Counted from the first letter of the stretch, positions 1 to 9,808 are shown. The stretch is 64,000 nt of DNA from Aquimarina spongiae (GCF_900141785.1 NZ_FQYP01000014.1:23948-87947), one strand, 5' to 3'. Notes: generated by a model from the sequence alone, not told the origin. Program-made: numbers and translations.

Positions 1-1804
1 CACTAGGATGTCTGGGTACTCGAACTCCAAAACTAGCACCTGTGCTCCCCTGGCAATTAGAAAATGTTACTTCCTTTCCTATCTCCATGGGCCAACCATC
101 TTTTGACACTTCAAAAATACAGTCGGGGATATTAGGATCTCCATTAATATCTCTGAAATGGAAACATTCTAACTTATACTTTAGTGGAGTATTAGCCGGA
201 AATGTATAATTCAATGTTTTATAGGTTCCAGTAGTGATATCATAAAAATCTTCTTTGGTCAATTCGATCTTCACCCCTACATCGGATGATGGGTTAATAG
301 ATGGAGTAATTACTTCATTAAAAAAGTAAGGTTTTTGACCTCTATTATGTTCGTAGGTAAATTTGGTAATCCCACCTGTTGGATATTTGATCTGCTCCAG
401 TATTCCTGCCTTAGCATTTTCCAGGTGTACTTTTCGATCCGGTTTGTAATTACCATACTCAAACAGTCTTAAAAAGGGACCATTATTGGCCGCTCCATTA
501 TAGTACCCCCAATAATCTTGTCTTGTTGAAAAACGACTTGGTAAAACCGTCGAATTATACGTAAACTCATAAGGAGGTAAACTAACTCCATTGCTACTTT
601 CTTCTTCGATACTACTTAAAAACATACGTTTAAGCGACTTGGCAAACATCGGCAATTGAGTTAAGTAACTTAATACATTAGAATGATCTGTACTCGTTGT
701 ATAGGTATAATTTAGATCGTAGGACTTGATTTTTTGATTGTTCTGATCATATATCGTTACCTTATCCAAAGCATAACCTTCATAGTCCTGGCGTAAATTT
801 GATTCTCTAGTAAAAACAATACTTCCTTGACTGTATGTGATTTTACTTAATTGCCATACCTGCTCCTCTATCCTAGATACTTTTGAACTAATTTTAAGGA
901 TATCATTCAAGTTTCCTGGTGAGTTAGCATGAGATCCAGGAGTGGGATCATGCTTGTCATGGGACTTATCATATCGAATTGGGGATTCGTCTTTATAATG
1001 ATAACTAATTACCTCCCCATATGGAGTTTCAATATCCATCAACTTCCAGGAGTTAAAATTTTGTGATACCGGACTTTGCCCATCATTTACAATATTCCCG
1101 TTCAAATAAATCGAGCTTCCAATCGAAGAAAGTTGCACATCTCTGGCTTGTCGTTGACGATCCTTAGAAATCCCATAGTAGAAAATATTTCCACTAGCAT
1201 CGGTAACTTGAAAAGCAATAATTCGTTTTTTAATGCCTCGTATTATTTCTCTTTCATAGTTAATTTTCACATCCCCAAAGGTTTGAATTACCGGCTCTAA
1301 AGTTTCATAATCGAATACAAATTTACCACTGGTACCCCCTCCGCTAAAGGTAAACTGATCTGGATAATAATCGTAATCATATTGTAAATGTGATTCTCTA
1401 GCAAAGAAATTTTGTCTTGCTGTTAGACTTAGTGGTACTGTCATAAAATCAGTAGCATTTCCAAAATACCCCGATTCATCTGCTTGCCCCCTGATTTGTC
1501 TTGAAACGTCACCTCCGTAAGTTAATGACCAACCCATACCTGTTCTAGGTGCTACTTCAGAGACCTTTACTCCTCTACCATGATATTTGATGCTTATTGG
1601 TATTTGAAGACCTTTTACCGAAATGGTGTGTATTGGAATAGATACATTTGCCAATCCCGTATAATGTGATATGGGTACTTCTGTAAATCTTGATAAAGCC
1701 GCCGCTTCTGGTGAGGGAGGTGTGATGTTTGGCAAAAAACTATCCTGCGCATATCCTATGTAAAATAGGAAAATCGACAAGATACATGTTATTTTGTTTT
1801 TCAT
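1..1804 (-). CDS. RHS/YD-repeat-associated secreted protein, N-terminal part (runs off left edge)
   Basis: The reading frame opens at an ATG at 1804 and stays open to the window edge, so about 600 residues are visible and the C-terminus is missing. The first 20 residues form a Sec signal peptide ending YAQ. The next block (PEAAALSRFTEVPISHYTG, then IPISIKYHGRG and TGMGWSLTYGG) is closely similar in plan to the start of the gene at 50816-55240 (PEAAFFTKYG, VSLYTGTPNISIPVY, HWNLIAGG), so both belong to the same family of large Bacteroidota envelope proteins that precede DUF6443/RHS genes. Further on, YPTGGITKFTYEHNR matches a conserved block in the other copy (YPTGGHTIFTYEAN). A promoter lies about 140 bases upstream. 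The role is inferred: probable surface or secreted scaffold of a polymorphic-toxin locus. The family is well supported, the function is not. Confidence 0.8.
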   Translation of the reverse strand, partial: MKNKITCILSIFLFYIGYAQDSFLPNITPPSPEAAALSRFTEVPISHYTGLANVSIPIHTISVKGLQIPISIKYHGRGVKVSEVAPRTGMGWSLTYGGDVSRQIRGQADESGYFGNATDFMTVPLSLTARQNFFARESHLQYDYDYYPDQFTFSGGGTSGKFVFDYETLEPVIQTFGDVKINYEREIIRGIKKRIIAFQVTDASGNIFYYGISKDRQRQARDVQLSSIGSSIYLNGNIVNDGQSPVSQNFNSWKLMDIETPYGEVISYHYKDESPIRYDKSHDKHDPTPGSHANSPGNLNDILKISSKVSRIEEQVWQLSKITYSQGSIVFTRESNLRQDYEGYALDKVTIYDQNNQKIKSYDLNYTYTTSTDHSNVLSYLTQLPMFAKSLKRMFLSSIEEESSNGVSLPPYEFTYNSTVLPSRFSTRQDYWGYYNGAANNGPFLRLFEYGNYKPDRKVHLENAKAGILEQIKYPTGGITKFTYEHNRGQKPYFFNEVITPSINPSSDVGVKIELTKEDFYDITTGTYKTLNYTFPANTPLKYKLECFHFRDINGDPNIPDCIFEVSKDGWPMEIGKEVTFSNCQGSTGASFGVRVPRHPS

Positions 1805-1942
1805 TGAATTTCAATTTCGTTGTTGATTGTTTTTGTATTTCCCTAAGTAGTTTCTGGTATAAAATCTTCTATTTGATTCTATAGCATTTTCTTCTGCATT
1901 TTGAGTGATTCTTTGTGTTTGTTTTGCCTGTTCATGATGACG

Positions 1943-1974
1943 CAAATATATAGGCAGAAATTCCCTCTTTGCAA
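1943..1974 (-). promoter_or_regulatory. Bacteroidota-type promoter for the RHS-type gene ending at 1
   Basis: On the minus strand a TTG (1974-1972) is followed after 21 bases by TATATTTG (1950-1943). This fits the flavobacterial consensus TTG-N17-23-TAnnTTTG. It implies a leader of roughly 130 bases before the ATG at 1804. The same two elements with the same 21-base spacing stand before the RHS-type gene at 50816-55240. Confidence 0.6.
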
Positions 1975-2177
1975 TAAGACAAGGATAACATTTATGAATA
2001 TTACCCTATAAAAAAATCATATTAAACAACTGAAAAACAGATGAATAAAACAGATTAACTATTTGCCATATGTTGTATTGAAGAAGCGATCAAATTTTAT
2101 TCAAAAAGTAGTATTACACCACAATTTGCACTTATTTTAATTACAAATTTGACCGTAAAAGATGTATATGAAGCAAA

Positions 2178-2224
2178 AAAAATGTGGTGCCACAACCAGT
2201 AAAAAGTTGCATCACCACATTTTT
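2178..2224 (-). terminator. Rho-independent terminator of the outer-membrane protein gene
   Basis: Arms at 2178-2189 and 2213-2224 are perfectly complementary over 12 bases. Read on the minus strand, the second arm runs into an unbroken T tract. The hairpin begins 20 bases after the stop codon at 2245. Confidence 0.65.
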
Positions 2225-2244
2225 AATTATTGTATCAAATAAAA

Positions 2245-3498
2245 CTAGAATATCGTATATCCAAAAACTAAGGAAAAGGTATTGTAACTAGAAGACAATC
2301 CAGAAAAAGGTCCTAATAATTCTCTACCAAATCCATATCTAGCTTCTACACTATATGTATTCTGAAAATTATATCCGAACCCGACAAAGAAGTTACTTCC
2401 TGTCTCTCCACCATCAATCTCTAAATCCATTCCTCTATCATCTTCAAAATCGATGATGGAATCAATACTGGCATCAAAAATTACCAAGCCTCCATCAACA
2501 AATAATTTTGAAGTATCATTCAGAAAAAAGTAATGCCTCACCCCAAAAGGAAATTCTACCGAAGTGTAATCCGCAGTCACATTAGTTTGGATCGTTAACA
2601 AACTAGATTGAAAATAAGTGATAAATTTTTCTGCTTTGTAGGATTGAAAAGTTGGTTCTAAAAACAAAGACCACTTGTTGTTATTGAATGGTAAAACGTA
2701 TTCTATCTCTGCCCCAATTCTGAAGCTCGTATTACCTCCAAAATCAATATCCCTAAGATTGTTTCTACTATTATCTACCGATAAGGATGAAAAGTTAACC
2801 CCAGGACGAATCGTAATATGAAACGCATCTTTTTGGGTAGTATTCCTCTTTAGAACAAAATTTGGATCAACACACGAATTATACTTTACAAAATATTTTA
2901 TCAAACTATTAGTGCGGTACTCTGCATTTTCTGCATCCTTCAAACTTAAATCACCGCATTTCAAATCACTCCATATTTGCTGCTTGTAATGATTATTTTT
3001 GACGACAGCAAGTATTGTTCGGTTTTGGTATCGTTGTTCTGACTTATACTTTTTATAGACCAATGGTTGAATTTCACCTTCATTTACTTGATAAAAAAAT
3101 CGTCTTAAATTTCCATCCTCATATCTATATAAGCTTGCCTTTCCTTCTACAAGTTGTTTCAGAAACACTGTTTCTTCTTTAAAGTTTGGGTTTTTATCTT
3201 CAGTTAACTTTTCAATACTTTCTGAAGAACGATCCATTTTTACCGTGGCCTTTATATATTTTGAAATCCCATTAATCACAAACTCTTTAACTCTTGTGAT
3301 GCTTTCAGTTTGTTCCTCCCCTTCTACAGTTTGTTTGTAAATAAATTCTTTTGGATTATCCTTCCAATCAATATTTTTTATCAGACATTCGGTTTTCTCT
3401 CCACCCATGGTGACGAAGTATCCTTTTTCAAAATTCACCTGTCCATATCCATGAAACCCTAAAGCGATGATTAAAACAACTATTAACTTTTTTCCCAT
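2245..3498 (-). CDS. Outer-membrane beta-barrel protein with periplasmic N-terminal part
   Basis: 417 residues. A signal peptide (MGKKLIVVLIIALGFHGYGQ) is followed by about 200 mainly hydrophilic residues. From about residue 225 to the end there are alternating hydrophobic and aromatic strands, and the protein ends in GYTIF, the C-terminal aromatic residue typical of outer-membrane barrels. Phrases such as GAEIEYVLPF, SLFLEPTFQSY and FFVGFGYNF are typical of the small PorT/OmpA-like barrels of Bacteroidota. It is monocistronic, with a strong terminator after the stop. The ligand or function cannot be told from sequence. Confidence 0.7.
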   Translation of the reverse strand: MGKKLIVVLIIALGFHGYGQVNFEKGYFVTMGGEKTECLIKNIDWKDNPKEFIYKQTVEGEEQTESITRVKEFVINGISKYIKATVKMDRSSESIEKLTEDKNPNFKEETVFLKQLVEGKASLYRYEDGNLRRFFYQVNEGEIQPLVYKKYKSEQRYQNRTILAVVKNNHYKQQIWSDLKCGDLSLKDAENAEYRTNSLIKYFVKYNSCVDPNFVLKRNTTQKDAFHITIRPGVNFSSLSVDNSRNNLRDIDFGGNTSFRIGAEIEYVLPFNNNKWSLFLEPTFQSYKAEKFITYFQSSLLTIQTNVTADYTSVEFPFGVRHYFFLNDTSKLFVDGGLVIFDASIDSIIDFEDDRGMDLEIDGGETGSNFFVGFGYNFQNTYSVEARYGFGRELLGPFSGLSSSYNTFSLVFGYTIF

Positions 3499-3900
3499 TT
3501 ACAATTTTAATTTTGAGATTATTAAATACATTAATGGTGTATAACATTTCTAAAAGAAAAGACTCGGTATACATAGCGGTGATCATTCTTTTTTGAATAT
3601 CCTCACACCTTACATTTCCCATATGTGTATTCGTTATACAAAAGGTTACCCGTTATTTTTTCTCTTTTTGAAAAGCATTACGCACTAACTTTTACTTACA
3701 TGTTTTTTCGTTGAGCAAATAAAATATCCATCAGTTTCAAAATCTGAAACTGGCAATTTATTTTAGAAATGATCTTAAATGATCCTGGTAGTTAGGTTTC
3801 AAAACAAAATATGTTTATTTCATATCTATTTAACCCAGTCTTTTATTTAAATTTGCTCCTTCATTAATTTAATTCGTAGAATCTCCTAAAGTAGGATATC
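3499..3900. other. Divergent intergenic region upstream of serS
   Basis: This 400-base stretch separates the leftward outer-membrane protein gene from serS. It contains a perfect 8-base hairpin (CAGTTTCA at 3732-3739 and TGAAACTG at 3745-3752) without a T tract, and a TAAATTTG -7 box at 3848-3855 for serS. I could not pick out a convincing promoter for the minus-strand gene. No gene was recognised. Confidence 0.5.
3848..3855 (+). promoter_or_regulatory. -7 box of the serS promoter
   Basis: TAAATTTG matches the flavobacterial TAnnTTTG box and lies 45 bases before the serS ATG. No clear TTG element is visible 17-23 bases upstream, so the call rests on the -7 box alone. Confidence 0.4.
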
Positions 3901-5172
3901 ATGTTAGTAGTACAACAAATCATCGCAAACAAAGATCATTATGTAAACGCTTTGACCAAGCGGAATTTTGATGCTGCTCCGGTTTTAGAAAAAATCATTG
4001 CGCTTGATGAAGAGCGTAGAGCAACACAAGCAAAATTAGATAACACCTTAGCAGATTCAAATAAGTTCTCCAAAGAGATTGGAATGTTGTTCAAAAATGG
4101 AGAGCAGCAAAAAGCGAATTTGTTAAAAGAAAAAACTGCACAGCTTAAGGAAGCTTCAAAAGAACTTTCGGCTACACTTACCGAAATTCAGACTCAACTT
4201 TCTGAACTTTTGTATACGGTCCCTAATGTACCTCACGTTTCTGTACCTAACGGACAAAGTGACGAGGATAATGAAGAGGTTTTTAAAGAAGGTGATATTC
4301 CCAAACTGGAAGATGGAGCATTGCCTCACTGGGAGCTAGCCAAAAAATACGACATCATCGATTTTGAGTTGGGGGTTAAGATAACTGGAGCTGGTTTTCC
4401 TGTCTATAAAGGAAAAGGTGCCCGTTTACAACGTGCATTGATCAGTTATTTTCTGGATAAAAATACAGAAGCTGGTTATAAAGAATATCAAGTGCCTCAT
4501 TTGGTGAACGAAGCTTCTGGATATGGTACCGGACAATTACCAGATAAAGAAGGGCAAATGTATCATGTAACAGGAGATGACCTTTATCTTATCCCAACTG
4601 CAGAAGTACCAGTAACCAATATGTTCCGAGGAGATCTACTAAAAGAAAGTGATCTTCCGATCTGCTGTACAGGATACACTCCTTGTTTCAGAAGAGAAGC
4701 TGGGTCTTATGGAGCTCATGTACGTGGATTAAATCGATTACATCAGTTTGACAAGGTAGAAATCGTAAGAATAGAAAAACCTGAGAATTCTTATGCCGCG
4801 TTGGACGGGATGGTAGATCATGTAAAGGATATCCTTAGAGAATTAAAGCTACCTTATCGTATCCTGCGTTTGTGTGGTGGTGATATAGGGTTTACCTCTG
4901 CACTAACTTATGATTTTGAAGTGTTTTCAACCGCTCAGGATCGCTGGCTGGAAATCAGTTCGGTATCTAACTTCGAATCGTACCAAGCCAATCGATTAAA
5001 ATTACGCTTCAAGGATAACGACGGAAAAAAACAATTGGCGCATACCCTTAACGGTAGCTCATTGGCATTACCAAGGGTATTGGCTGGAATTTTAGAAAAT
5101 TATCAAACCCCAAAAGGAATTAAGATTCCTGAGGTACTTGTACCTTATTGTGGTTTTGAGTATATAGATTAA
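3901..5172 (+). CDS. serS: Serine--tRNA ligase
   Basis: 423 residues, full length for bacterial SerRS. It charges tRNA-Ser (and tRNA-Sec where present) with serine in the cytoplasm. The first ~110 residues are the long antiparallel coiled-coil arm that grips the tRNA variable arm. The class II catalytic core follows, with motif 2 at residues 263-266 (FRRE, then AGSYGAHVRGL) and motif 3 at 384-402 (NGSSLALPRVLAGILENYQ, with the ATP-binding Arg392). The start is an ATG preceded by a TAAATTTG box. It is the first of a rightward row of housekeeping genes. All expected motifs are intact. Confidence 0.98.
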   Translation: MLVVQQIIANKDHYVNALTKRNFDAAPVLEKIIALDEERRATQAKLDNTLADSNKFSKEIGMLFKNGEQQKANLLKEKTAQLKEASKELSATLTEIQTQLSELLYTVPNVPHVSVPNGQSDEDNEEVFKEGDIPKLEDGALPHWELAKKYDIIDFELGVKITGAGFPVYKGKGARLQRALISYFLDKNTEAGYKEYQVPHLVNEASGYGTGQLPDKEGQMYHVTGDDLYLIPTAEVPVTNMFRGDLLKESDLPICCTGYTPCFRREAGSYGAHVRGLNRLHQFDKVEIVRIEKPENSYAALDGMVDHVKDILRELKLPYRILRLCGGDIGFTSALTYDFEVFSTAQDRWLEISSVSNFESYQANRLKLRFKDNDGKKQLAHTLNGSSLALPRVLAGILENYQTPKGIKIPEVLVPYCGFEYID

Positions 5173-5229
5173 GCTATCTATAACATACTGCTAAAGCGCA
5201 TTTTGCTATATTTACAAAAAAACTGCAAA

Positions 5230-7017
5230 ATGCGCTTTCTCTTTTTCTGTTTAGTCCTATGCATATCGCTATCTGCTTCTGCTCAGTCGGAGCAGTTGGC
5301 TAAGAACTATATGCAACAAGGGCAATATGAAAAAGCCTTGAGTGTCTACCAAAAACTGTTTGACAGATATCCTAATCGGATCAATTACTTACTAGGGTTA
5401 GTAGAATCCCACCAACAGTTAGAACAATTCGAACAGGCAGAAGCTATTTTAAAAAAGCGTATTGACCAAAATCCAAACAATGCGCAACTACTGGTAGAAT
5501 TGGGGCATCATTATGACTTACAAGGAAAATCAGACCAAGCCCGTATCAATTACAACAAAGCAATTGCTGCTTATGACAATACCAATCTCAATCATGCCTA
5601 TTCTTTGGCACAAACCTTCGAGAAGTATAACCTCCTGGATGAGGCCGCACTGATTTATGAAAAAGGTATGCAAGATAATCCTAGAGCGAATTATAATGTA
5701 CAGTTGGCCAAAATCTATGGAGAACAAGGGAAGCTCGAAAAAATGTTTTCTAGTTACCTCTCTCTTTTACAATCTCAGCCTAACTATATCAATATCGTAC
5801 AGCGCAATTTTAGTGATTATATTGTTGCAGATCCTACCAATGAAGCCAATATCATTTTCAAAAAGTTGCTCATCAAAAAACTACAACAAAACCCTGACAT
5901 TTTGTACAACGAAATGTTAAGCTGGTTATTTGTGCAGCAAAAGGAGTTTAAAAAAGCTTTTATTCATGAAAAAGCGATATACAAGCGTAAAGAAGAAGGT
6001 CCTCAGGGAATAATTGATTTAGCACGTATTGCAATTTCTGAGAAAGATTTAAAATCGGCAACCGAAATTTTGAATTATATTCTGGAGACTTCGGCTTCCA
6101 AGGATATGAAACTCACCGCGCACAAGATTATCCTTAAAGCCAAGATAGACAACAGTAAAAAGAAAGAGTATAAATCCATAGTTGAGCAATACAATAAAGT
6201 TTTTGAAGAGTACGGAAAATCCCGAGAGACTATTGGTTTACAAGTGGATTATGCACATTTTCTGGCATTCAATCAAGATAAAAAGCAGGAAGCCATTGCT
6301 TTCTTAAAAGATTTGATAAAAAGAGAGCGTTTATCTAGGTTTCAATCTTCCAGAATCAAAATGAAGATTGCAGATATTTTGGTCCTCGACCAAAAGTTTA
6401 ATCAGGCTCTCATCTATTATACACAAGTACAAAATGCCTTAAAGAATAATTTCCTGGCACAGGATGCACGTTTCAAAGTTGCCAAAACGAGTTATTATAA
6501 AGGGGATTTTTCTTGGGCGCAAACCCAATTGGATGTGCTTAAATCTTCCACTTCGCAGCTGATTGCCAACGATGCGATGGAATTGAGTCTTATCATTAGC
6601 GACAATTCTCAAGAAGACTCTACACAAACGGCTCTTAAGATTTTTGCCAGAGGAGATTTGCTAGCGTTTCAGAACAAGAATGAAGAAGCCATTGCGCAAT
6701 ATCAGGAAATACTTACCAATCACAAAGGGGAAAAGATTGAAGATGAAGCTTTTTTAAGACAAGCCAAGTTGTTTGAAAAACAAGAGCAATTTGAAAATGC
6801 CAAGATAAATTACCTGAAAATTATTGAGTTTTATCCCGAAGATATATTGGTTGACGATGCGTATTATTGGCTAGCAGAACTGTATACAAATCAATTGGGT
6901 GAACCCGAAAAAGCCAAAGAGCTGTATGAAAAGATCATCTTCAATCATGCAGACAGTATTTATTTTGTAGAGGCTCGCAAAAAATATAGAGCGCTTCGTG
7001 GTGATGCAATAAATTGA
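5230..7017 (+). CDS. Secreted or periplasmic TPR-repeat protein
   Basis: 595 residues from the ATG at 5230. A signal peptide (MRFLFFCLVLCISLSASAQ) is followed by tetratricopeptide repeats along nearly the whole length, for example NYMQQGQYEKALSVYQKLF near the start and YWLAELYTNQLGEPEKAKEL near the end. A longer frame begins at a TTG at 5203, but that codon directly precedes a TATATTTA -7-like box (5207-5214), so it is most likely promoter. TPR scaffolds of this type occur throughout Bacteroidota and usually mediate protein-protein contacts in the periplasm. No partner can be named. Confidence 0.8.
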   Translation: MRFLFFCLVLCISLSASAQSEQLAKNYMQQGQYEKALSVYQKLFDRYPNRINYLLGLVESHQQLEQFEQAEAILKKRIDQNPNNAQLLVELGHHYDLQGKSDQARINYNKAIAAYDNTNLNHAYSLAQTFEKYNLLDEAALIYEKGMQDNPRANYNVQLAKIYGEQGKLEKMFSSYLSLLQSQPNYINIVQRNFSDYIVADPTNEANIIFKKLLIKKLQQNPDILYNEMLSWLFVQQKEFKKAFIHEKAIYKRKEEGPQGIIDLARIAISEKDLKSATEILNYILETSASKDMKLTAHKIILKAKIDNSKKKEYKSIVEQYNKVFEEYGKSRETIGLQVDYAHFLAFNQDKKQEAIAFLKDLIKRERLSRFQSSRIKMKIADILVLDQKFNQALIYYTQVQNALKNNFLAQDARFKVAKTSYYKGDFSWAQTQLDVLKSSTSQLIANDAMELSLIISDNSQEDSTQTALKIFARGDLLAFQNKNEEAIAQYQEILTNHKGEKIEDEAFLRQAKLFEKQEQFENAKINYLKIIEFYPEDILVDDAYYWLAELYTNQLGEPEKAKELYEKIIFNHADSIYFVEARKKYRALRGDAIN

Positions 7018-7081
7018 GCTTACCAGTAGGCAATACTCCTTAGTTTACTACCTTTGTTACCACAATAAAGATATCTTACTG

Positions 7082-7396
7082 ATGTACATATATAATGTTA
7101 CCATAAATATTGATGAGACCGTTCATAACGAATGGGTGGACTGGATGAAAAATGAGCATATCCCTGATATGTTGGCTACAGGAAAATTTACCAAAGCCTT
7201 AATGACCAAAGTTTTGGTACAGGAAGAAATGGGAGGAATTACCTATTCTGTTCAATATACCACCAATAGCAAAGAGACCTTACAACAATATTATAACGAA
7301 GATGCCGATCGACTGCGAGCAGAATCTCAACGATTTGCAGGGAAATTTGTTGCTTTTAGAACCGAACTGGAAATTGTGAGCGAGCGAAATGGCTAA
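7082..7396 (+). CDS. DUF4286 family protein
   Basis: 104 residues, matching the small Bacteroidota family DUF4286. The N-terminal pattern MYIYNVTINID and the motif EHIPDMLATGKFTKA are the family hallmarks. The fold resembles ferredoxin-like antibiotic-biosynthesis monooxygenase or EthD domains, but no activity is established. The last eight bases overlap the start of rsmA, so the two are cotranscribed and probably translationally coupled. A TACCTTTG box at 7049-7056 is the likely promoter. Confidence 0.85.
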   Translation: MYIYNVTINIDETVHNEWVDWMKNEHIPDMLATGKFTKALMTKVLVQEEMGGITYSVQYTTNSKETLQQYYNEDADRLRAESQRFAGKFVAFRTELEIVSERNG

Positions 7397-8252
7397 ACAC
7401 AAAAAAAACCATCATCCCGATTCCTCTTTTTCAAAATCCAATGAAACAGGCACCGTACGTGCCAAAAAGCATCTGGGTCAACATTTTCTAAAAGATGAAA
7501 ATATTGCAAGAAAAATTGGAGATACCCTGACCTGTTCAGGATACGATCACGTGATCGAAATTGGTCCTGGTATGGGGGTACTTACCAAATACATTCTTGA
7601 AAAAGAATTGCATGTAGTTGCTATGGATCTCGATACCGAATCTATAGCATATCTCAACACTCATTTCCGTTTGGAACATGCAAAGGCGATGCAAAAAAGC
7701 CGTTCTTTTGAAGTCATAGAAGCTGATTTTTTGAAATTTGATCTTACCTCGCTTTTCGAAAACAAACCCTTTGCCATTACAGGTAACTTTCCTTATAACA
7801 TTTCTTCTCAAATCGTATTCAAGACTTTAGAATATAGGGATCAGATTCCTGAGTTTACCGGGATGTTTCAAAAAGAAGTTGCACGACGTATTTGTGAAAA
7901 AGAAGGTAGTAAGACCTATGGGATTTTATCGGTATTGGTTCAGGCTTTTTACGATGCTGAATATTTATTTACCGTGCCTCCCGGTGTATTTAATCCTCCT
8001 CCAAAGGTAGATAGTGGTGTACTGCGATTAATTCGAAAAAAAGACTACACGCTACCTTGTGATGAAAAACTATTTTTTAAAGTAGTAAAAACAGCGTTCG
8101 GACAACGTAGGAAAACCCTAAGAAACAGTCTTAAAACACTTCAACTCCACGAAGAAATTAAGGCGTTGGATATTTTTAACAAACGACCAGAGCAATTATC
8201 TGTAGCTCAATTTATTGAGTTAACTTCTCAAATTGAAAATCAAGATAAATAA
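7389..8252 (+). CDS. rsmA: 16S rRNA (adenine-1518/1519-N6)-dimethyltransferase
   Basis: 287 residues. It dimethylates two adjacent adenines in the 3'-terminal hairpin of 16S rRNA during small-subunit assembly, using S-adenosylmethionine. The family entry motif KKHLGQHFL is at residues 26-34, the SAM-binding loop EIGPGMG at 57-63 and the catalytic NFPY at 133-136. The C-terminal helical domain (QRRKTLRNSL) is present. The first ~20 residues are a lysine- and histidine-rich extension (KHKKNHHPDSS) not found in most homologues. It overlaps the DUF4286 gene by eight bases; mgtE follows after 131 bases. Confidence 0.97.
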   Translation: MAKHKKNHHPDSSFSKSNETGTVRAKKHLGQHFLKDENIARKIGDTLTCSGYDHVIEIGPGMGVLTKYILEKELHVVAMDLDTESIAYLNTHFRLEHAKAMQKSRSFEVIEADFLKFDLTSLFENKPFAITGNFPYNISSQIVFKTLEYRDQIPEFTGMFQKEVARRICEKEGSKTYGILSVLVQAFYDAEYLFTVPPGVFNPPPKVDSGVLRLIRKKDYTLPCDEKLFFKVVKTAFGQRRKTLRNSLKTLQLHEEIKALDIFNKRPEQLSVAQFIELTSQIENQDK

Positions 8253-8383
8253 GGATAACGATTGATTTAAAAAAATATCGATCGTAAAATAAGTTCCTCT
8301 CATTTAACACAGCCATAAAGCTCAATTAAATTCTTTGGTTATCTTTGTGAGCGTTTGCACAAAAGTCCGCAAACCATTGTAAT

Positions 8384-9733
8384 ATGGCGTTTCAGATTTC
8401 CAAAGAGCTTATAACAGAAGTGCAACACCTCGTCCAAAATGCAGGTGATAAAAAATTGCGCAGTATGCTCAATGAAATTCACTTTGCTGATATTGCTGAA
8501 ATTATTGGAGAGCTCAACCTTACAGAGGCCACTTATATCATCAAATTACTGGATAGCGAAAAAACTTCGGAAGCCCTTATGGAACTCGAGGAAGATTTCC
8601 GTGAGCGTATTCTAGAAAACCTTTCTGCCAAAGAGATTGCCGAGGAGCTTGAAGAGATGGATACCGATGATGCTGCCGACGTGATTGCAGAACTTCCTGA
8701 TGAGCTTGCCGAAGAGGTAATTGCCGAAATTGAAGACGAAAAGCACGCCGAGGATATCAAAGAGCTTCTTAGCTATGGAGAAGATACTGCCGGAGGGTTA
8801 ATGGCCAAAGAGTTGGTTCGAGTTAAAGAAACATGGACTATTGCAGGTTGTGTTCGTGAGATGAGAAGGCAGGCCAAAAATGTTACACGTGTACATTCGA
8901 TCTATGTAGTTGACAAAGAGGATAAGCTGAAAGGAAGATTATCCTTAAAAGATTTACTTACCGCTCCTACCAAAGCGCAAATTAGTGATGTCTATATTCC
9001 AAAGGTAGATTTTGTAGATGTTGATACTGAAGGAGAAGAAGTAGCCCGGGTTATGCAAAAGTATGATTTGGAGGCTATTCCTGTTGTGGATCACGAAGGT
9101 GTTCTTGTAGGTAGGGTTACTATTGATGATATCGTAGATTTTATCAAAGATGAGGCAGAAAAAGATTATCAACTTGCCGCGGGTATATCGCAAGATGTAG
9201 AAGCAGATGATAGCGTACTAGAACTTACTCGCGCTAGATTGCCCTGGTTGATTCTAGGGTTATTTGGAGGTTTGGGAAGTGTTTTTATTATGGAAGGTTT
9301 TGAAGATGCCCTTGCCAAATACAAAGAACTATTTTTCTTCACTCCGCTAATTGCAGCGATGGCAGGTAATGTTGGAGTACAATCTTCGGCTATTATCGTT
9401 CAAGGTTTGGCCAACGACGTTGTAAAAGGAAGTCTATTTAACCGATTGGTAAAAGAAATAAGTTTAAGTTTGATCAGTGGTATTACCCTTGGTATATTGG
9501 TTATCTTATTTGGTTTGATTATAGGTATGGAAATGGATTTTAGTTTAACCATTGCCATATCTATGCTTTGCGTGATTATTGTCGCTGCATTAATAGGAAC
9601 TTTTGTTCCGATCATTCTGGATAAACGAGGAATCGATCCTGCCATAGCCACCGGTCCTTTTATTACCACCAGTAATGATATTTTCGGGATCTTTTTGTTC
9701 TTCTATATCGCTAAATTAATGCTGCAGTTCTAG
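8384..9733 (+). CDS. mgtE: Magnesium transporter MgtE
   Basis: 449 residues, the usual length. The order is an acidic MgtE_N superhelical domain (to about residue 130), two CBS domains (about 135-255, including VARVMQKYDLEAIPVVDHEG), the connecting helix, and a five-helix membrane part with AAMAGNVGVQSSAI in TM2, the family signature that lines the pore. MgtE is a Mg2+-gated channel of the inner membrane that closes when Mg2+ binds between the N and CBS domains. A TATCTTTG box at 8340-8347 is the likely promoter. Confidence 0.97.
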   Translation: MAFQISKELITEVQHLVQNAGDKKLRSMLNEIHFADIAEIIGELNLTEATYIIKLLDSEKTSEALMELEEDFRERILENLSAKEIAEELEEMDTDDAADVIAELPDELAEEVIAEIEDEKHAEDIKELLSYGEDTAGGLMAKELVRVKETWTIAGCVREMRRQAKNVTRVHSIYVVDKEDKLKGRLSLKDLLTAPTKAQISDVYIPKVDFVDVDTEGEEVARVMQKYDLEAIPVVDHEGVLVGRVTIDDIVDFIKDEAEKDYQLAAGISQDVEADDSVLELTRARLPWLILGLFGGLGSVFIMEGFEDALAKYKELFFFTPLIAAMAGNVGVQSSAIIVQGLANDVVKGSLFNRLVKEISLSLISGITLGILVILFGLIIGMEMDFSLTIAISMLCVIIVAALIGTFVPIILDKRGIDPAIATGPFITTSNDIFGIFLFFYIAKLMLQF

Positions 9734-9749
9734 TAGCATTTTTTATCGC

Positions 9750-9808
9750 CATTTTGAGCATTATCAAAACGTAAAAACCAGCAATACGATTCGACGCTGC
9801 TCAAAATG
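9750..9808. repeat. Dispersed-type inverted repeat after mgtE
   Basis: Perfect 11-base arms, CATTTTGAGCA (9750-9760) and TGCTCAAAATG (9798-9808), enclose 37 bases. The arms resemble the GTCATTTTGAGC-type palindromic repeats scattered between genes in flavobacterial genomes. It lies 16 bases after the mgtE stop and could also act as a transcript end, although no T tract follows. Confidence 0.45.

Larger units (their letters stand above)
1805..2244. other. Intergenic region between the RHS-type gene and the outer-membrane protein gene
   Basis: This 440-base stretch has no convincing gene. It holds the promoter of the leftward RHS-type gene (1943-1974), a long AT-rich leader, and the terminator hairpin of the upstream outer-membrane protein gene (2178-2224). 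I see nothing else structured in 1980-2170. Confidence 0.6.

Noticed and set aside
3428..3622. 64-codon minus-strand frame upstream of the outer-membrane protein gene
   Set aside because: It overlaps the signal peptide of that gene in another frame and shows no coding pattern.
8533..8760. Serine-rich minus-strand frame (75 codons) inside mgtE
   Set aside because: The serine run is the antisense of the Glu/Asp-rich MgtE_N domain. No start context or family.
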